Translations under genes and position numbers: made by a program
The notes under the pieces: generated by a model
The model's database searches: none
What the model saw: only the letters and a program-made list of their open reading frames with translations
Told to the model about the DNA's origin: nothing
In this document: in pieces, positions 7,317-13,891 of the stretch
How positions within the stretch are numbered: the stretch's first letter is position 1
How the letters are laid out: every line of letters starts with the position of its first letter
Assembly (NCBI GenBank): GCA_903838095.1
Contig: CAILXE010000331.1
Location: forward strand, 1-13,891
Direction of reading: 5' to 3'
Length of the DNA stretch: 13,891 nucleotides
Origin: an uncultured Chlorobiaceae bacterium
GTDB lineage: Bacteria; Bacteroidota; Chlorobiia; Chlorobiales; Chlorobiaceae

Positions 7317-8282
7317 TCATTCCGGTGACATTTTTCCGCTTCTTTTCAGATTTTCCGCAACTGCCCGGGCGTTGCGTTTCAATCTCCTGAGTCCGATACG
7401 GAAAACCGGTGTTCCATAAAACAGCTCACGGAACCCTGACCTGGAAAGGTTCAGTAGTTGTTCGGTTGAGATATGGACAAGTTCTTCCCGCACCCGAAAA
7501 GATTCATGGGCAGGTATGCTGGCCTGCTGGTTATAGGGGCAGACCTCCTGGCAAAGGTCGCATCCAAATATTCTGTCGCCGATCATTGCGGCCTCTTCTG
7601 CGGTAAATTCCCGTTTCAGCTCTACTGTCAGGTAGGAAATGCACTTTGATGCGTCAATTTTTCCCGGTTCGACAAATGCGCCGGTGGGGCAGTGTTCAAG
7701 GCAATTGCTGCAACTTCCGCAAAAATTTGGCAACGTTATGCCTGGGGAGCGTATCTCCCTGTTTACAAGGATTTCACCAAGAAAGACATAGGAGCCGGCT
7801 GAGGGTACCTTCAGAAGAGTATTTTTCCCTGTTTTTCCGATGCTCGCATCTTCCGCCCAGTTTTTTTCAAAAATGGGTAAGCTGTCAACTGCGATAAGGG
7901 CTTCAAGAGGTTCTCCCACAATTATTTTTATTGCGGCAAGAAGTTTTTCAAGTTTTTCCCTGACAACATGATGATAGTCATCAATGAGAGCATATTTCGA
8001 TATTTTTGGAACACCCTCCTGATATTTCAGCGGGTAATTATAGCTGATTGCGGTTGAAATGATCGTGCGTAGCCCTGGAAGCAGTACAGAGGGATCGGCC
8101 CGCTCCACCATACGCGCTTCCATATAGTTCATCTCACCATGCCGCTTTTCGTTAATCATTGTTGTAAGTCGCTGCATGGAAAGCGATTGCGGTAACGGGG
8201 CAGAAAAGCCCGTTGCAGCAAACCCGAGTCGTGCGGCCTCTTTGCGGATTTGACGGGCAAGATCCAGAGATGAGTCAGCCAT
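7317..8282 (-). CDS. queG: Epoxyqueuosine reductase QueG
   Basis: QueG reduces epoxyqueuosine in tRNA to queuosine, using cobalamin and two [4Fe-4S] clusters. The start was placed at ATG 8282, giving 321 aa beginning MADSSLDLARQIRKEA, the normal family N-terminus. A longer frame exists to 8384, but its extra residues translate the upstream gene out of frame. Motifs are VDSLPIFEKNWAE with the likely catalytic D133, then SIGKTGKNTLL. The ferredoxin-like region has C188, C191, C194 and C198 (first motif, ending CPTG), C214, then C241, C244 and C248 (CDLCQEVCPYN), eight cysteines for two clusters. It ends without the C-terminal HEAT-like extension of longer homologues such as the 379-aa E. coli protein. 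It overlaps the upstream membrane-protein gene by 8 bp and has no ribosome-binding site, so it is probably translationally coupled. Last gene of the minus-strand cluster. Confidence 0.93.
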   Translation of the reverse strand: MADSSLDLARQIRKEAARLGFAATGFSAPLPQSLSMQRLTTMINEKRHGEMNYMEARMVERADPSVLLPGLRTIISTAISYNYPLKYQEGVPKISKYALIDDYHHVVREKLEKLLAAIKIIVGEPLEALIAVDSLPIFEKNWAEDASIGKTGKNTLLKVPSAGSYVFLGEILVNREIRSPGITLPNFCGSCSNCLEHCPTGAFVEPGKIDASKCISYLTVELKREFTAEEAAMIGDRIFGCDLCQEVCPYNQQASIPAHESFRVREELVHISTEQLLNLSRSGFRELFYGTPVFRIGLRRLKRNARAVAENLKRSGKMSPE

Positions 8283-8550
8283 AACGTTTTTTTGCCATCT
8301 GTCGCACACCGGTAAAGAGCAGCGAAAGCAGCATGAGCAGACAGCCCCAAAGCAGTGAAATAGCGCCTCCGGCAAGAGCCGCAACCATTCCAGCGTGTAT
8401 GGCCATCATGATGACTGCGGCCACCCAGAGCGCAAGAATCAGGAGTATGGGAAGTATCCGCAGTGATTTCAGCAGAGAGGGTATGGATGCCAATGCCATA
8501 GCCGCCGCAACCGTTATCCACCAGGAGCTGTTGAAAAAAAAGGTCATCAT
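8275..8550 (-). CDS. Small three-helix membrane protein, function unknown
   Basis: This 91-aa protein is almost entirely hydrophobic. Its predicted membrane segments are at about 10-26, 30-50 and 53-80, and it ends in a positively charged tail (RQMAKKRYG) likely on the cytoplasmic side. I recognise no family. Support for it being real: a clean ATG-to-stop frame on the same strand between two real genes, membrane-protein composition throughout, and an 8-bp overlap (ATGGCTGA) in which its stop lies inside the queG start region. There are two adjacent ATGs (8550 and 8547) and no ribosome-binding site. It is separated from the oxidoreductase gene by 62 bp containing an inverted repeat. Confidence 0.7.
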   Translation of the reverse strand: MMTFFFNSSWWITVAAAMALASIPSLLKSLRILPILLILALWVAAVIMMAIHAGMVAALAGGAISLLWGCLLMLLSLLFTGVRQMAKKRYG

Positions 8551-8556
8551 GACGTT

Positions 8557-8601
8557 TGAGACTTGATCAAAACGTAAAATCAGTCGGGCAGTTGAGTCTC
8601 A
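8557..8601. repeat. Intergenic inverted repeat before the small membrane-protein gene
   Basis: TGAGACT (8557-8563) and AGTCTCA (8595-8601) are perfect 7-bp inverted arms around a 31-nt loop. They lie in the 62-bp gap between the oxidoreductase stop and the membrane-protein ATG. An overlapping palindrome TTGATCAA (8563-8570) and arms ACGTTT/AAACGT (8552-8557 and 8569-8574) also occur. This could be an intercistronic RNA hairpin; no U-tract follows on the minus strand. Confidence 0.35.
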
Positions 8602-8612
8602 GCAAGAGCATA

Positions 8613-10574
8613 TTAAGGAGCAACAGGTGCAGACAGCGCTCCCGTCGGGCAGCTTTCTGTCATTATGGAAATTTCAACGCGGTCACGCTCCTCAAGCATG
8701 CGCACACAAATTCCGCAGTCAACGCATTTTTCCCGTTCCATTCTTATCTCGGCATTTTCAGCTTTGTAAAATCCCGAATGGTCATGCTTTTGGGTTGTAT
8801 GGGGGAGAAAACGAGAGGCAAGTTCTCTCAGACGGCAGTCGTTGATGGCGTTGCATTTGCAACGGAGGCATCGCTCTGCTTCCTGACGGGCGAAAGCTTC
8901 GGTATAACCTGTCACCACTTCATGAAAACTTTTTGTGCGTACTGAGGGAGATAACTCAGGAATGGCCACTCGTGAAGCTGCATTTTTTTGCTGGTAAAAG
9001 GTCTCCGGGGCTTCGTCTCTTGCTCCGTAGGATGAATTGAAGAGAATTTTCGGAGCGGTAACCATATCACCGTTTAAAAAGAGGTTGATGGCGTGAGCTG
9101 CCCGTTTTCCCTGTTCAACGGCGCGGATGGCGGTATCTGAGCCTGTGACGCAATCTCCTCCGGCAAAAAGCCATGGTATTTCTGATTGCAGGGTATCTGG
9201 ATTCACGATCAGTTCGCCGGAGTGTCCGACCTCAATGCAGGCAGTCTGAGCCACAGCGGGATCAATCTGCTGGCCGATAGCCGAGATAATGGTATCGGCG
9301 GTTATGGTGAACTCCGAGCCTTCAACCGGAACCGGTTTTCTGCGTCCTGAGGCATCGAGTGCACCCGGCTGCATGGTTATAGCGGTTATTTCAAGTGCTC
9401 CATTGATGCTCCTGATTGCCGTTGGAGCGGCCCACTCCACAAGATGTATGCCTTCAGCCAGAGCTTCCTGAATTTCAGGGGAGTTTGCTGGCATCTCTTT
9501 TCTGGAACGGCGATAAAGGATAGTGACGTTCGATGCTCCAAGCCGAAGCGCTGTTCTTGCGGCATCAATCGCAGTGTTGCCACCGCCGGTTACCACAACC
9601 AGTTTACCGGGACAAGGTTGTTCACCAGTTGCGGCGCTGCGAAGAAACTCAATGCCGCTGATCACACCGGGCATCTCTTCACCCGGAATCTTCATGGCGG
9701 CGGCCTTTTGTGCTCCGACGGCAAGAAAGAGGGCATCAAAATCCTCCCGAAGAGTGTCAAGCGTGACATCGTGACCGAAAGCGGTGTTGAACCTGAACTT
9801 CAGCCCCATATCAACAAGGGTTGCAATGTCGTTCTCAAGAACCGCATCTGGCAGCCTGAAGCGGGGAATACCATAACGCATCATTCCGCCACCCTTTGCG
9901 CTGGCTTCGAGAATAGTCACGTCGTGTCCGTTGCACAGCAGAAACCATGCGGCGGAAAGACCGGCAGGTCCTGAGCCGACAATAGCCACCTTTTTGCCTG
10001 ATTTCCCGGGAATTTGAGGGATAAATCGATCTGTTTTCTCGCTGTCTCTGTCCGAGGCATAACGCTTCAGCGCACAAATTGAAACTGGCTCGTCAATCCC
10101 ATGTCTTCTGCACTCATCTTCGCAGGGGGCCGGGCAGATTCTGCCGAGAATACCCGGCAATGGAATGGTTTGTTTGATAATCTCTATGGCAAGCTCATCG
10201 TTACCTTGCGCGATGGCTGCTACAAAGTCAGGAATATTGCATCCTGCAGGGCAAGTGATTTCACAGGGGCCCATGCAGTCTCCGTCATGCTCCTGAATGA
10301 TTCTCTCAAGGCTCTGCCGCCTCATGGCATTGAGTGTCTCGTTTTCGGTTTCGATGACCATCCCCTCCGATACCGGTGTGTCACATGCCGGAACAAAACG
10401 GTTTTTTCCCTTGATCTCCACAATGCACATCCAGCAAGAACCAGTCTCTTCAAGAGATTTATGAAAGCAGAGCGTCGGGATAACGATGCCCGCTGCAGTT
10501 GCCGCTTCCAGAATTGATGTGCCCGGCGCCGCAGTAACCGCCTGCCGGTTGATTGTCAGTGAGAGTTGATTCAT
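8613..10574 (-). CDS. Multi-cluster Fe-S/FAD oxidoreductase: [2Fe-2S] domain + GltD-like core + C-terminal ferredoxin-like motif
   Basis: This 653-aa soluble protein is a flavin-based NAD(P)H:acceptor oxidoreductase. Residues 1-80 form a NuoG/HoxU-type [2Fe-2S] ferredoxin domain with C36, C47, C50 and C64 (PACDTPV). Next is the GltD-like N-terminal cysteine region (C100, C104, C108, C112, C147, C151, C155; [14 protein letters not shown] and [13 protein letters not shown]) for [4Fe-4S] clusters. The first dinucleotide site is GSGPAG (200-205, FAD). The second, GGGNTAID (330-337), is for NAD(P)H and is followed by [19 protein letters not shown] completes the FAD site. The C-terminus adds C569-x2-C572-x-C574-x5-C580 and C617-x2-C620-x2-C623 with a distant C642-P. 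GltD (glutamate synthase small subunit) lacks the N- and C-terminal extensions, so that name would mislead. The ATG overlaps the ispH stop as ATGA. The physiological acceptor is unknown. Confidence 0.88.
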   Translation of the reverse strand: MNQLSLTINRQAVTAAPGTSILEAATAAGIVIPTLCFHKSLEETGSCWMCIVEIKGKNRFVPACDTPVSEGMVIETENETLNAMRRQSLERIIQEHDGDCMGPCEITCPAGCNIPDFVAAIAQGNDELAIEIIKQTIPLPGILGRICPAPCEDECRRHGIDEPVSICALKRYASDRDSEKTDRFIPQIPGKSGKKVAIVGSGPAGLSAAWFLLCNGHDVTILEASAKGGGMMRYGIPRFRLPDAVLENDIATLVDMGLKFRFNTAFGHDVTLDTLREDFDALFLAVGAQKAAAMKIPGEEMPGVISGIEFLRSAATGEQPCPGKLVVVTGGGNTAIDAARTALRLGASNVTILYRRSRKEMPANSPEIQEALAEGIHLVEWAAPTAIRSINGALEITAITMQPGALDASGRRKPVPVEGSEFTITADTIISAIGQQIDPAVAQTACIEVGHSGELIVNPDTLQSEIPWLFAGGDCVTGSDTAIRAVEQGKRAAHAINLFLNGDMVTAPKILFNSSYGARDEAPETFYQQKNAASRVAIPELSPSVRTKSFHEVVTGYTEAFARQEAERCLRCKCNAINDCRLRELASRFLPHTTQKHDHSGFYKAENAEIRMEREKCVDCGICVRMLEERDRVEISIMTESCPTGALSAPVAP

Positions 10575-11575
10575 TCGCTGTGTTGTGAAGAGTGTTTCTG
10601 AGCGAAGTTCTTTTCAAGATAGAGAGCCACTTGTTCAAGATGCCACATGGGTGTAGAGGTGGCGCCACAGACACCGACATTCCTGATGGCATGACCGTCG
10701 TTGCCGTTCATCCAGCTCTCCTGAATTTCATCAATATCTTCGATAAAGAAACTGCGCGGGTTTGCTTCCTTGCAGATATGATACAGCACCTGGCCGTTTG
10801 AACTTTTTTTGCCTGCCACAAAGATGATCACTTCATTGGCCAGAGCGAAGTCATGCAGCTTCTGGTTCCGGCTTGATACCTGACGGCAGATCGTATCCTT
10901 GAAAACATAGGCAGGCATAGGAAGGACTCCGGTCATCTCTGCGGTAATGTCAATATCCCGGATTGCCATCCAGGGGGCCGCTTCTGCGGAGTGCGCCTCG
11001 GCAAAACGTGCTTCAAGATTTGCTTTCAGCTCATAAAATCCCGGCACATCCATAGTGGTCTGGGAGATCAGGGCTGTTTTTTTTGCCGGATCAAGACCTT
11101 TTATCTCCTCCGGATCACTGAGATCGGCATGTTTGATGATAATGGCGCTGTTGTTGCACTGGCCGTTGATCCCGATAACTTCCGGATGGGTATGTTTGCC
11201 GTAAATGACAATCTGGTAGCCAAGTTCAAACAGTAATCTCGTGGTGCGCTGAAGTCTGGAGACGACCGGGCAGGTGGTGTCCGTAATGGTCAGATTGTTC
11301 TCTTTGGCTATCCTGTAGGTTGAGGGGGGCTCACCATGAGCCCTGACCAGTACCTGGGCATTGTTGAGTTCCTTGAAGGCAGTTTCATCAACCGTGACAA
11401 GACCAAGCTGCTCAAGACGCTTTACCTCGACCTCATTATGGACGACATCGCCGAACGAGTACAATCCTCCCGGCTCCTGAAGCTTTTCTTCAGCGGCGTT
11501 GATGGTTCCCTGTACTCCAATGCAGAAACCCGATGATGTTCTGTCGAGATTTACTTTCATGCCGTGCACTTTCAT
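10571..11575 (-). CDS. ispH: 4-hydroxy-3-methylbut-2-enyl diphosphate reductase IspH
   Basis: IspH is the last enzyme of the MEP isoprenoid pathway. It reduces HMBPP to IPP and DMAPP with a [4Fe-4S] cluster and external electrons. The 334-aa protein has the three cluster cysteines C18 (SGFCIGV), C102 (TTCPVV) and C230 ([11 protein letters not shown]). It also has H46 (VVHNEV), H80 (RAHGEPP), H130 and E132 (KHTHPEV), QTT (172-174), and a C-terminal [14 protein letters not shown]. The stretch between QTT and C230 is about 27 residues longer than in the E. coli enzyme. ATG 11575 was chosen; ATG 11560 (residue 6) is possible. A GGAGG lies 19 nt upstream, too far to be a normal ribosome-binding site. 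It follows murI by 14 bp and overlaps the oxidoreductase gene by 4 bp. Confidence 0.96.
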   Translation of the reverse strand: MKVHGMKVNLDRTSSGFCIGVQGTINAAEEKLQEPGGLYSFGDVVHNEVEVKRLEQLGLVTVDETAFKELNNAQVLVRAHGEPPSTYRIAKENNLTITDTTCPVVSRLQRTTRLLFELGYQIVIYGKHTHPEVIGINGQCNNSAIIIKHADLSDPEEIKGLDPAKKTALISQTTMDVPGFYELKANLEARFAEAHSAEAAPWMAIRDIDITAEMTGVLPMPAYVFKDTICRQVSSRNQKLHDFALANEVIIFVAGKKSSNGQVLYHICKEANPRSFFIEDIDEIQESWMNGNDGHAIRNVGVCGATSTPMWHLEQVALYLEKNFAQKHSSQHSE

Positions 11576-11589
11576 TAACCGTTACAACG

Positions 11590-12408
11590 TTATACCTCCA
11601 CCAGGTCAACATCAGGGAGTTCCGAGCCCATGAAAAGCTGGTAGAGCATACTGAATTTTTGAGGCAGATCGCTGACAAGAAGGTGTGGCACCGATGCTTT
11701 CCCGGAGCGATTGAGCAAACCTGACTCCGAGAGAAGCTCTCTGGTTCTGTAAGCAACCGCTTCTGCCGAATCAATAATATGGATGCCGCCGCCAATGGTC
11801 TCTTCGATGACCTGGCGAAGAATCGGGTAGTGTGTGCAGCCAAGAACCAGCGTATCAATTTCCTGCTTTCTGATCTCGCCCAGATAATGTTCAGCGACCA
11901 GTTTTGTCACAGGATGATTGATAAAGCCCTCTTCTGCAAGCGGCACAAACAGCGGGCAGGCTTGTGAGATCACCTCAATATCAGGATCAAGCTGATTGAT
12001 GGCGCAGGCGTATGCGTTTGAACAGACGGTTGCCTGGGTGCCAATAACCCCGATCCGTTTGTTGTTTGTCCATTCGACGGCCAGTTTAGCGCCGGATTTG
12101 AGTACTCCGATGACCGGGATATGTCCACACGATTTTTCAACAACATCAAGCGCAAGCGCAGAGACCGTGTTGCATGCAACAATAATTACTTTCGGCTGAT
12201 ACCTCATGAGAATGGCGGTATCATCAGCCGCATATTTGCGGATGGTAACCTGTGATTTCGGGCCGTACGGAACCCGGGCGGTATCGCCGAAGTAGATAAT
12301 ACGCTCAGAGGGCAGAGCCGCCTGTATCGCCTTGACAACAGTCAGTCCGCCAATACCCGAGTCAAAAATTCCGATTGGGTTTTCTGAATTCAATTGTTCA
12401 ATTGACAA
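11590..12408 (-). CDS. murI: Glutamate racemase MurI
   Basis: MurI makes D-glutamate for peptidoglycan. From the TTG at 12408 it is 272 aa. It carries [15 protein letters not shown] (10-24; catalytic D16 and binding S17), [10 protein letters not shown] (40-49), the first catalytic cysteine C79 in ACNT, and the second, C191, in GCTHYP with H193. All racemase residues are present and the C-terminus is normal. The start is odd: the family motif begins at residue 10, there is no ATG or GTG in frame ahead of it back to a TGA in the heptad array, and the only candidates are TTG 12408 and TTG 12393. No ribosome-binding site is seen. The first residues (SIEQL) are therefore encoded by the heptad repeat at 12394-12472. 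It is the second gene of the ychF-to-queG cluster. Confidence 0.94.
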   Translation of the reverse strand: MSIEQLNSENPIGIFDSGIGGLTVVKAIQAALPSERIIYFGDTARVPYGPKSQVTIRKYAADDTAILMRYQPKVIIVACNTVSALALDVVEKSCGHIPVIGVLKSGAKLAVEWTNNKRIGVIGTQATVCSNAYACAINQLDPDIEVISQACPLFVPLAEEGFINHPVTKLVAEHYLGEIRKQEIDTLVLGCTHYPILRQVIEETIGGGIHIIDSAEAVAYRTRELLSESGLLNRSGKASVPHLLVSDLPQKFSMLYQLFMGSELPDVDLVEV

Positions 12409-12472
12409 TTGACAGTTGATAATGGAGATGTGACAATTTTGAATCGTTCATTATCCATTATCCATTGTCCAT
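12394..12472. repeat. Heptanucleotide array with converging arms between ychF and murI
   Basis: On the plus strand, ATTGACA is repeated at 12401 and 12408, followed by gttgata (12415), atggaga (12422) and tgtgaca (12429), all in 7-nt register. From 12445 to 12472 the heptads run the other way: read on the minus strand they are ATGGACA, ATGGATA (twice) and ATGAACG. The two arms can fold: GATAATGGA (12418-12426) is an exact reverse complement of TCCATTATC (12454-12462). The array fills nearly the whole 73-bp gap and supplies the first codons of murI. It is related to the array at 2123-2192. Confidence 0.8.
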
Positions 12473-12481
12473 TACTAAAGC

Positions 12482-13573
12482 CTATACGTTAAAGCGAAAA
12501 ACAATCACATCACCATCTTTGACAATATACTCTTTTCCTTCCGAGCGAAGCTTTCCGGCGACCTTGACCTTCTGCTCTGAACCAAGTTCAATCAGGTCCC
12601 GGTAAAACATTACTTCGGCACGAATAAATCCTTTCTCAAAATCAGAATGAATGGCGCCCGCAGCTTCCGGTGCGGCCGCACCCTTGCGGATGGTCCAGGC
12701 ATGAACCTCTTTTTCTCCAGCCGTAAAATAGGTCTGAAGCCCAAGCAGGTCATAGGCAGTTTTAATAAGGCGGTCAAGGCCCGACGTATGCAGACCAAGG
12801 CTCTCAAGAAATTCAGGTCGCTCCTCTTCAGGCAGTTCGGCAATTTCAGCCTCTGTCTTTGCGCTGATGACAAGCATTTTTGCACCGGATGCCGCCGCAA
12901 TGGCCGCAACTTTTTCAGTGTAGCTGTTGCCGTCCGGAAGATCGCTTTCTGCCACGTTGGCAGCAAAAAGAATTGGTTTCGATGACAAAAGAAAGAACTG
13001 CCGTGCTATAACCTGATCATCATGGCTGTCAAGAATTTTCCGTACCGGAATGCCAGCGCTGAGGCCGCTGATAATTTTCTCCGCAACCTCAAGTTGCTGA
13101 AGAAGCTCTTTCTCTTTTCTGGCATTTTTTCTGAGCCTTTCAATGCGGCGCTCCATGCTGTCAAGATCGGCCAGCATCAGCTCCGTCTCAATCGTAACAA
13201 TGTCGTCTGCCGGGTCAATTCTTCCCTCAACATGGATAATGTTATCATCGTCAAAACACCGGACGACGTGAACAATGGCATCAACCTCCCGGATATGCGA
13301 GAGAAACTGGTTGCCAAGTCCTTCGCCTTTGCTTGCACCCTTGACAAGTCCGGCAATATCAACAATTTCAAGAGTGGCTGGCACCAGCGTCGGCGTTTTT
13401 ACAACATTGGCAATCTGCTGCATTCGTTCGTCCGGGACAAGGACGGTTCCGACATTTGGTTCAATGGTACAGAAAGGGTAGTTGGCAGCTTCAGCCTGTT
13501 TTGCCGTGATGGCATTGAAAAGCGTTGATTTTCCGACGTTTGGGAGTCCGACAATGCCGCAGCGAAGTGACAT
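12482..13573 (-). CDS. ychF: Ribosome-binding ATPase YchF (Obg-family, TGS domain)
   Basis: The 363-aa protein has the length of E. coli YchF/EngD, a translation-associated P-loop enzyme that prefers ATP although it belongs to the Obg GTPase family. Visible parts are the P-loop GLPNVGKS (9-16), the switch region [12 protein letters not shown] (31-42) and the G3 motif DIAG (72-75) followed by L76. That hydrophobic residue replaces the usual catalytic glutamine, as expected for this HAS subgroup. NVAE (206-209) stands in the nucleotide-specificity G4 position. A C-terminal TGS domain ends [14 protein letters not shown] 13573 gives the standard [14 protein letters not shown] start; no Shine-Dalgarno sequence precedes it, only AT-rich DNA. 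It heads the minus-strand cluster and is divergent from cmk across 135 bp. Confidence 0.96.
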   Translation of the reverse strand: MSLRCGIVGLPNVGKSTLFNAITAKQAEAANYPFCTIEPNVGTVLVPDERMQQIANVVKTPTLVPATLEIVDIAGLVKGASKGEGLGNQFLSHIREVDAIVHVVRCFDDDNIIHVEGRIDPADDIVTIETELMLADLDSMERRIERLRKNARKEKELLQQLEVAEKIISGLSAGIPVRKILDSHDDQVIARQFFLLSSKPILFAANVAESDLPDGNSYTEKVAAIAAASGAKMLVISAKTEAEIAELPEEERPEFLESLGLHTSGLDRLIKTAYDLLGLQTYFTAGEKEVHAWTIRKGAAAPEAAGAIHSDFEKGFIRAEVMFYRDLIELGSEQKVKVAGKLRSEGKEYIVKDGDVIVFRFNV

Positions 13574-13638
13574 AAATAAAAGATTTGTTGGAATAAGCTT
13601 GCCCGAGAAACAAGGGTTTTAACATGTAACTAATATGT

Positions 13639-13667
13639 TTGGAAAAAGCAAATTTTTTTTATAAAAT
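13639..13667 (+). promoter_or_regulatory. Sigma-70-like promoter for cmk
   Basis: TTGGAA (13639-13644), a 17-nt spacer including an eight-T run, then TAAAAT (13662-13667). Transcription would start near 13674, about 35 nt before the proposed cmk start. The hexamers and spacing are identical to those of the purN promoter at 3583-3611. A small dyad, AACAT (13621-13625) and ATGTT (13635-13639), overlaps the upstream edge. Confidence 0.6.
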
Positions 13668-13708
13668 AACAGGCTAAATTAAAACAGCTCCATAAATCAG
13701 GAATCAGG

Positions 13709-13891
13709 ATAAAGCATATCATTATTGCTATAGATGGGCCGGCTGCATCCGGAAAAAGTACAACAGCCCGTAAAGTGGCGCAGCGGCTTGGGTATACCTA
13801 TATTGATACCGGTGCCATGTACCGGTCAGTAACACTTAAGGCCCTGCAGCAGGGAGTTCTGGATGATGTAAGACGCTTTCCTGAGAGATCG
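13709..13891 (+). CDS. cmk: Cytidylate kinase, N-terminal fragment (3' end outside window), apparent ATA start
   Basis: Cmk phosphorylates CMP and dCMP to the diphosphates. The 61 visible residues show [20 protein letters not shown], with the P-loop GPAASGKS at 10-17, followed by [16 protein letters not shown], the CMP-binding hallmark. The frame runs open to the window edge. The start is unusual: reading back from the P-loop there is no ATG, GTG or TTG before the in-frame TAA at 13667-13669, and the first ATG downstream (residue 37) is inside the enzyme. ATA 13709 is chosen because it gives the family-like N-terminus ([14 protein letters not shown]) and because AGGA (13699-13702) lies 6 nt before it. 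A genuine non-AUG start or a G-to-A change or error in an original ATG are both possible. Confidence 0.88.
   Translation, partial: MKHIIIAIDGPAASGKSTTARKVAQRLGYTYIDTGAMYRSVTLKALQQGVLDDVRRFPERS

Noticed and set aside
8283..8384. N-terminal extension of QueG
   Set aside because: The extra 34 residues are an out-of-frame reading of the 91-aa membrane-protein gene; the family N-terminus starts at ATG 8282.
9444..9974. 176-codon plus-strand open frame opposite the oxidoreductase gene
   Set aside because: A shadow of the conserved Rossmann/FAD coding region on the minus strand; no independent motif.
8613..10574. Naming the 653-aa protein glutamate synthase small subunit
   Set aside because: GltD is shorter and lacks the N-terminal [2Fe-2S] and C-terminal ferredoxin-like extensions, and no large subunit is nearby.
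12401..12475. Heptad array as a CRISPR or insertion-sequence remnant
   Set aside because: Units are 7 nt, contiguous and without spacers, target duplications or transposase; a tandem heptamer array explains it better.

Overview
The window is about 13.9 kb of compact bacterial chromosome and is mostly housekeeping genes. Gene content, protein motifs, moderate GC, near-absence of Shine-Dalgarno sequences and 7-nt intergenic repeat arrays suggest a green sulfur bacterium (Chlorobiaceae, Chlorobium/Pelodictyon-like). That placement is inferred from memory of protein families, not from a search.

Layout. (1) 1-284 (+): C-terminal end of the cell-division protein FtsX. (2) 292-3515 (-): a purN, queE, family-2 glycosyltransferase, nfo operon, read from a good sigma-70-like promoter at 3583-3611. 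purN and queE overlap by ATGA. A heptanucleotide repeat array lies at the 5' end of the glycosyltransferase gene. (3) 3516-5654: a 2.1 kb insert between purN (-) and purH (+). It holds an alpha/beta hydrolase, an unrecognised multi-pass membrane protein and a long imperfect hairpin. (4) 5655-7232 (+): purH. (5) 7317-13573 (-): ychF, murI, ispH, a 653-aa Fe-S/FAD oxidoreductase, a 91-aa membrane protein and queG, closely spaced or overlapping and probably largely one transcription unit. A second heptad array sits between ychF and murI. (6) 13709-13891 (+): the 5' end of cmk behind its own promoter. Its only plausible start codon is ATA.

How the genes fit together. purN and purH supply two folate-dependent steps of de novo purine synthesis. 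queE and queG are an early and the last step of queuosine biosynthesis, in two separate operons. ispH (isoprenoids) and queG are both reductive Fe-S enzymes that need low-potential electrons, and the oxidoreductase encoded between them is translationally coupled to ispH. It is a candidate electron donor, but this is inference only.

No defence system, prophage, insertion sequence, CRISPR array, tRNA or rRNA was seen. The most unusual signals concern translation starts. cmk seems to lack any ATG/GTG/TTG start. Two unrelated genes, murI and the glycosyltransferase, have no ATG, and their only reasonable start codons are TTGs lying inside heptad-repeat DNA.
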